From: Arthrobacter glacialis
GTDB lineage: Bacteria; Actinomycetota; Actinomycetes; Actinomycetales; Micrococcaceae
DNA length: 64,000 bases
Assembly (NCBI RefSeq): GCF_002909445.1
Contig: NZ_PPXC01000005.1
Span: 282,569-346,568 of the forward strand
Direction of reading: 5' to 3'
In this document: piece after piece, positions 63,597-64,000 of the stretch
Numbering within the stretch: position 1 is the first letter of the stretch
Layout of the letters: each line of letters opens with the position of its first letter
The notes under the pieces: generated by a model
Databases searched by the model: none
What the model was told of the DNA's origin: nothing
What the model saw: only the letters and a program-made list of their open reading frames with translations
Translations under genes and position numbers: made by a program

Positions 63597-63642
63597 GCAA
63601 CACAAAAGCCCAGCCGCTGATGCAGCTGGGCTTTTGTGTTGC
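63597..63642 (+). terminator. Terminator after iclR
   Basis: GCAACACAAAAGCCCAGC (63597-63614) and GCTGGGCTTTTGTGTTGC (63625-63642) form an 18-bp perfect stem with TTTT on the descending arm. Confidence 0.88.
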
Positions 63643-63836
63643 TTGGTGGCGGGAAGCGCGCCATGAATTTCCCGTGCCAGACGGCGTCATGATTTCCCGG
63701 TTCAGCACTCTCTATGGATGTGTGGTGCTGCGGACAGCATTGCACTGTCCTGCCCTGCCGTTGTCCCCCAGCGACGGCAGAGCAGCTCCTCGATTGGCCC
63801 TAGGAAACGTGAGACCCCTCCTGGGGCTAATCGAAT
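63643..63836. other. Non-coding region with a hairpin
   Basis: No gene seen. CATGA(A)TTTCCCG occurs twice as a direct repeat (63662-63674 and about 63688-63700). CGATTGGCCC (63791-63800) can pair with GGGCTAATCG (63824-63833) with one wobble, with AGGA/TCCT inside. May be a second terminator or an unknown small structured element. Confidence 0.4.
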
Positions 63837-63885
63837 GAAGGCTGGGTCGCTGCCATTCCCCCGATATGGCACCGGCCCAGCCTTC
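63837..63885. terminator. Terminator of the partial gene at the right edge
   Basis: GAAGGCTGGG (63837-63846) pairs with CCCAGCCTTC (63876-63885); TGCCAT/ATGGCA (63851-63856, 63866-63871) forms an inner stem. Lies just past the stop of the minus-strand gene. Confidence 0.75.
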
Positions 63886-63921
63886 AACCTTTTCACGGGA
63901 GGGCGTGGGAGGAGCTGGGGA

Positions 63922-64000
63922 TCAGCCTTCGCCGCCTGTGTTGCCGGTGGTGCCGGCGTTGACGTTGAGGAGGTCGTATTTCGTGGCTGCCTGGATGGCT
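63922..64000 (-). CDS. Partial gene, C terminus only
   Basis: Minus-strand frame open to the window edge and ending at TGA (63924-63922). The visible end reads AIQAATKYDLLNVNAGTTGN followed by TGGEG. The Gly/Thr-rich end resembles a disordered tail. Too short to identify. A terminator 37 bases downstream supports it as a real gene. Confidence 0.6.
   Translation of the reverse strand, partial: AIQAATKYDLLNVNAGTTGNTGGEG

Overview
The window is high-GC actinobacterial chromosome. The closest fit is Micrococcaceae, Arthrobacter or a relative. The evidence is the G/C-rich third codon positions, the TANNNT -10 boxes placed 6-7 bases before start codons, the LAXTG-type C-terminal sorting signals, and a set of large Asp-box sialidases of the kind Arthrobacter (A. 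ureafaciens) is known for. I see no phage, insertion sequence, CRISPR array, tRNA or rRNA. The genus is inferred; only the phylum-level call is firm.

Layout. 1-6650: alpha-glucoside uptake and hydrolysis (GH13 glucosidase divergent from a binding protein-permease-permease operon, plus a LacI regulator) with a LacI-type operator between the divergent units. 6650-8460: intergenic repeat, an unknown conserved gene and exonuclease III. 8461-12186: a long upstream region, then a glycine betaine/proline ABC transporter. 12207-27085: housekeeping and small genes (nadE, cupin, pyrE, thymidine kinase, HAD phosphatase, rRNA/tRNA methyltransferase, class II aldolase, MarR-SDR pair with its operator, purA, nitrilase-family hydrolase, CoA-binding protein, polysaccharide deacetylase, DHFR-like, YjbR-like, DUF1990-like). 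Many of these have leaderless promoters.

27244-48238 is a cell-surface region interrupted by purLQS. It holds a secreted ricin-lectin/SGNH esterase, a YVTN beta-propeller/Ig surface protein, three consecutive GH33 sialidases (888, 1558 and 1120 aa) and an intracellular-looking SGNH hydrolase. Four of these surface proteins end in LA(T/K/N)TG plus a membrane anchor, as expected for class E sortase substrates. The second and third sialidases share promoter blocks and near-identical C-terminal cassettes and carry Ser/Thr/Pro tandem repeats. Together they look like a system for releasing, and perhaps de-O-acetylating, host or environmental sialic acids.

48279-63587 is ureide/glyoxylate catabolism in two minus-strand operons. 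The first is hyi-glxR-gcl-glxK-allB plus an orphan E2 acyltransferase. The second is malic enzyme-malate synthase-aldolase-like protein-allE. An IclR regulator is divergent from the second, and both operon fronts carry TTTC-N8-GAAA-type dyads. A BCS1-like AAA ATPase lies between the operons. A partial minus-strand gene runs off the right edge.

The most unusual signal is the leader of purA (about 21073-21224). A 5' CCCCCTTG can pair either with the Shine-Dalgarno segment or with a near-copy of that segment in the loop of a long hairpin. This is the layout of a translational riboswitch, and I do not recognise it as a known class. Also notable are long perfect hairpins sharing one core at 29857-29915 and 48230-48298. 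The second supplies the stop codons of both converging genes. All structures were read by eye; no folding or database search was run.
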